Translations under genes and position numbers: made by a program | The notes under the pieces: generated by a model | Told to the model about the DNA's origin: nothing | Database searches by the model: none | What the model saw: only the letters and a program-made list of their open reading frames with translations | In this document: in pieces, positions 62,079-64,000 of the stretch | How the letters are laid out: each line of letters opens with the position of its first letter | How positions within the stretch are numbered: position 1 is the stretch's first letter | Assembly: GCF_947503875.1 (NCBI RefSeq) | Contig: NZ_CANNFH010000006.1 | Location: forward strand, 62,001 to 126,000 | Direction of reading: 5' to 3' | Origin: an uncultured Polaribacter sp. | GTDB taxonomy: Bacteria > Bacteroidota > Bacteroidia > Flavobacteriales > Flavobacteriaceae | Length of the DNA: 64,000 nucleotides

Positions 62079-63293
62079 ATGAGAAAACTAAAATTATTAC
62101 TATTAGGACTTTTTTTAGTATCCTATCAATTTTTAAGCGCCCAAGGATCTCCAGATTATGATGGAGGTCTTAAAATTAAGTTTGATGATGATGGTAAAAA
62201 ATACCTTCGTTTAATTTCATGGGGTCAGGTACAAGCAACTTATAATAATGATGCAGGACCAACAACAAGTAAAACGAGTTTCAATTTAAGAAGAGCACGT
62301 ATTTTAATGTTCTCTCAAATTACAGATAAGTTTTTAATACTAACCCATTTTGGTTTAAATAGTTTAAATAGCAACACACTTCATCCTTTAGGAAAAGGAG
62401 ATGGTGCTCAATTGTTTTTTCATGATTTTTGGGCACAATATAATTTAAATAAGGATCATACTATAGGAGCAGGTTTACATTATTTTAATGGAATATCTAG
62501 GTTAAATAACCAAAGTACTTTAAATATGATGACCTTAGATAACAATCGTCAATCTTGGGCAACCCTGGGTCTTTCAGATCAATTTGCAAGACATATTGGC
62601 GTTTTTATGAAAGGTAAATTTGGTAAACTTCAATACAGAGTTGCCATAAATGATGCCATAAGCAATGGGTTGGATACAAGACCTGCTGTAAATGGAGAAG
62701 CTGTTTACACAGGTGCTAATATATTAGGTACTAGAGACGCAGGTAAAACTTTTGCTGGGTATTTTGAATATAATTTTTTAGATCAAGAATCTAATTTTTT
62801 ACCATTTAAAGTAGGAACTTATCTTGGTGGTAAAAAAATATTTAATGTAGGTGCAGGATTTTTTCTGCATCCAAATGGTTCAGTAAAACTAGAAAGTGGC
62901 AATCCTGTAGGTGATGATGTTTCAATTTTTGCTTTAGACGCTTTTTATGATACACCATTAGGAGATAATGGAAGTGCTTTAACGGCTTATGCAACCTATC
63001 AATCTAACAATTACGGAGAAAATTATTTGTTTAGTGCTTATGGTACAGGAACAATGTTGTACTCGCACGTGGGTTATGTTTTTGCAGGTGATAAAACAAA
63101 AACAAGGTTTCAACCTTATTTTTCTTATGGTAGTAATAATTATGATGCAACATCAAATAATAGAAATATTTTAGGCTTAGGAATTAACGCTTATATGAGT
63201 GGGCATCACTCCAAATTAACTTTAGAATATAAAAATCAAAGTTTTGGTACTTCTACAAGCGCTTTAACTTTACAAGCAATGATTTATTTATAA
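62079..63293 (+). CDS. Outer-membrane porin (OprP-like)
   Basis: A 404-residue exported barrel protein. A signal peptide (ending near LSAQG) is followed by YDGGLKIKFDDDGKKYLRLISWGQVQATYNND and FNLRRARILMFSQITDKFLILTHFG, the opening strands of the phosphate-selective porin O/P family, then alternating strands to a C-terminal LTLQAMIYL. Located with a DUF4212 and symporter pair, it probably admits a carboxylate or similar solute for that transporter; the solute is not known. Confidence 0.83.
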   Translation: MRKLKLLLLGLFLVSYQFLSAQGSPDYDGGLKIKFDDDGKKYLRLISWGQVQATYNNDAGPTTSKTSFNLRRARILMFSQITDKFLILTHFGLNSLNSNTLHPLGKGDGAQLFFHDFWAQYNLNKDHTIGAGLHYFNGISRLNNQSTLNMMTLDNNRQSWATLGLSDQFARHIGVFMKGKFGKLQYRVAINDAISNGLDTRPAVNGEAVYTGANILGTRDAGKTFAGYFEYNFLDQESNFLPFKVGTYLGGKKIFNVGAGFFLHPNGSVKLESGNPVGDDVSIFALDAFYDTPLGDNGSALTAYATYQSNNYGENYLFSAYGTGTMLYSHVGYVFAGDKTKTRFQPYFSYGSNNYDATSNNRNILGLGINAYMSGHHSKLTLEYKNQSFGTSTSALTLQAMIYL

Positions 63294-63306
63294 AAAACAA
63301 TAAAAA

Positions 63307-63567
63307 ATGGAAAATAAACAACAGCATGCAACAGCGTATTGGAAACAAAACCTAAAATACCTAATTATCTTACTTTTAATTTGGTTTATAGTTTCTTTTG
63401 GTTGTGGAATTCTTTTTAGAGAAGAATTAAATGAAATAAGACTTGGTGGTTTTAAACTAGGCTTTTGGTTTGCACAACAAGGATCAATTTATGTATTTGT
63501 ATTACTAATATTTGTATACGTACGATTGATGAACAAATTAGATAAAAAATTCGGTTTCGACGAATAA
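63307..63567 (+). CDS. DUF4212 small membrane subunit of a sodium:solute symporter
   Basis: An 86-residue protein with two helices. The family blocks are YWKQNLKYLIILLLIWFIVSFGCGILF, FKLGFWFAQQGSIYVFVLL and VRLMNKLDKKFGFDE. Genes of this family nearly always precede an SSS-type symporter, as here. Starts 13 bases after the porin stop. Confidence 0.93.
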   Translation: MENKQQHATAYWKQNLKYLIILLLIWFIVSFGCGILFREELNEIRLGGFKLGFWFAQQGSIYVFVLLIFVYVRLMNKLDKKFGFDE

Positions 63568-63597
63568 TCAACTAAACTTAAAAAAAATATATTTATT

Positions 63598-64000
63598 ATG
63601 AGCGTACAAACGTGGACTTGGATATTAGTAGGAATAACTTTTGCTCTTTATTTTGGAATAGCAATTTGGGCAAGAGCAGGATCTACAAGAGAATTTTATG
63701 TTGCTGGTGGAGGCGTTTCTCCATTAGCAAATGGTATGGCAACAGCTGCAGATTGGATGAGTGCTGCCTCTTTTATAAGTATGGCAGGTATTATTTCTTT
63801 TGCAGGTTATGATGGCTCCGTTTATTTGATGGGCTGGACAGGTGGTTACGTGCTTCTGGCTTTACTTTTAGCACCCTATTTACGTAAGTTTGGTAAATTT
63901 ACAGTCCCAGATTTTATTGGAGATCGTTATTATTCTCATACTGCAAGAACAGTAGCTGTATTTTGTGCCTTAATAGTTTCGTTTACATATGTTGCTGGCC
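63598..64000 (+). CDS. Sodium:solute symporter, 3' end outside window
   Basis: The first 134 codons of an SSS-family transporter (acetate/ActP-like, VC_2705 subfamily). The ATG at 63598 is 30 bases after the DUF4212 stop; [52 protein letters not shown] and [13 protein letters not shown] match the family N-terminus. With the small subunit it would take up a short-chain organic acid with sodium. It continues past the right edge. Confidence 0.92.
   Translation, partial: MSVQTWTWILVGITFALYFGIAIWARAGSTREFYVAGGGVSPLANGMATAADWMSAASFISMAGIISFAGYDGSVYLMGWTGGYVLLALLLAPYLRKFGKFTVPDFIGDRYYSHTARTVAVFCALIVSFTYVAG

Overview
The window is 64 kb of chromosomal DNA from a low-GC member of the Flavobacteriia (Bacteroidetes), most like a marine Polaribacter or Tenacibaculum relative. 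Evidence: very AT-rich sequence; gliding-motility genes gldF and gldG; a secreted nuclease with a C-terminal Por/type IX sorting domain; families typical of the phylum (DUF6702, DUF2911, DUF6268, DUF4212/symporter pairs); TAnnTTTG promoter elements; no Shine-Dalgarno-led starts. The genus is an inference. No rRNA, tRNA, CRISPR array, prophage or complete insertion sequence was seen.

Layout. 1-1.7 kb: edge-truncated cyclophilin lipoprotein, then idi and a QueD/PTPS-like gene. 1.7-9.2 kb (minus): two tandem M1 peptidases, a DUF6702 protein and three tandem secreted paralogues with a carboxypeptidase-regulatory-like fold; all exported. 9.3-21.1 kb: pepE; an envelope block of ftsK, lolA, an LptF/LptG-type permease and a ribB whose GTP-cyclohydrolase half has lost its zinc ligands; dgkA, tpx, a MATE exporter, ompH, miaA and a potassium channel with a C-terminal zinc ribbon. 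21.2-34 kb: acyl-CoA ligase, purL, type IX-secreted endonuclease, an RsmB-type rRNA methyltransferase, recG and an exported methyltransferase. 34.2-40.2 kb: M14 carboxypeptidase, a monooxygenase, csaA, and a PLP-dependent enzyme with a long N-terminal extension. 40.2-45.6 kb: leucine operon leuC-leuD-leuA-leuB. 45.7-52 kb: DUF2911 protein, a Rossmann-fold protein, gldG/gldF, an acetyltransferase, a monooxygenase and a DUF62 protein with altered triad residues. 52-59.2 kb (plus): phoH, a four-gene envelope cluster, purC, fabV and a conserved small gene pair. 59.2-64 kb: a candidate small RNA, TerC, a TauE/SafE transporter, an InsA-like zinc-ribbon/HTH protein and a porin-DUF4212-symporter operon cut by the right edge.

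The most unusual signals are not classic genes. Two housekeeping genes carry in-frame additions that look like interspersed repeats translated as protein: 75 bp in the interdomain linker of purL, with related copies between leuD and leuA and beside gldG, and 117 bp inside the recG helicase core. Other points are a complete-looking small-RNA gene (promoter, nested hairpin, terminator) near 59.2 kb, a perfect 19-bp-arm palindrome upstream of leuC, near-identical direct repeats abutting the start of the InsA-like gene with a related motif before the porin operon, and short-unit tandem repeats at several intergenic sites.
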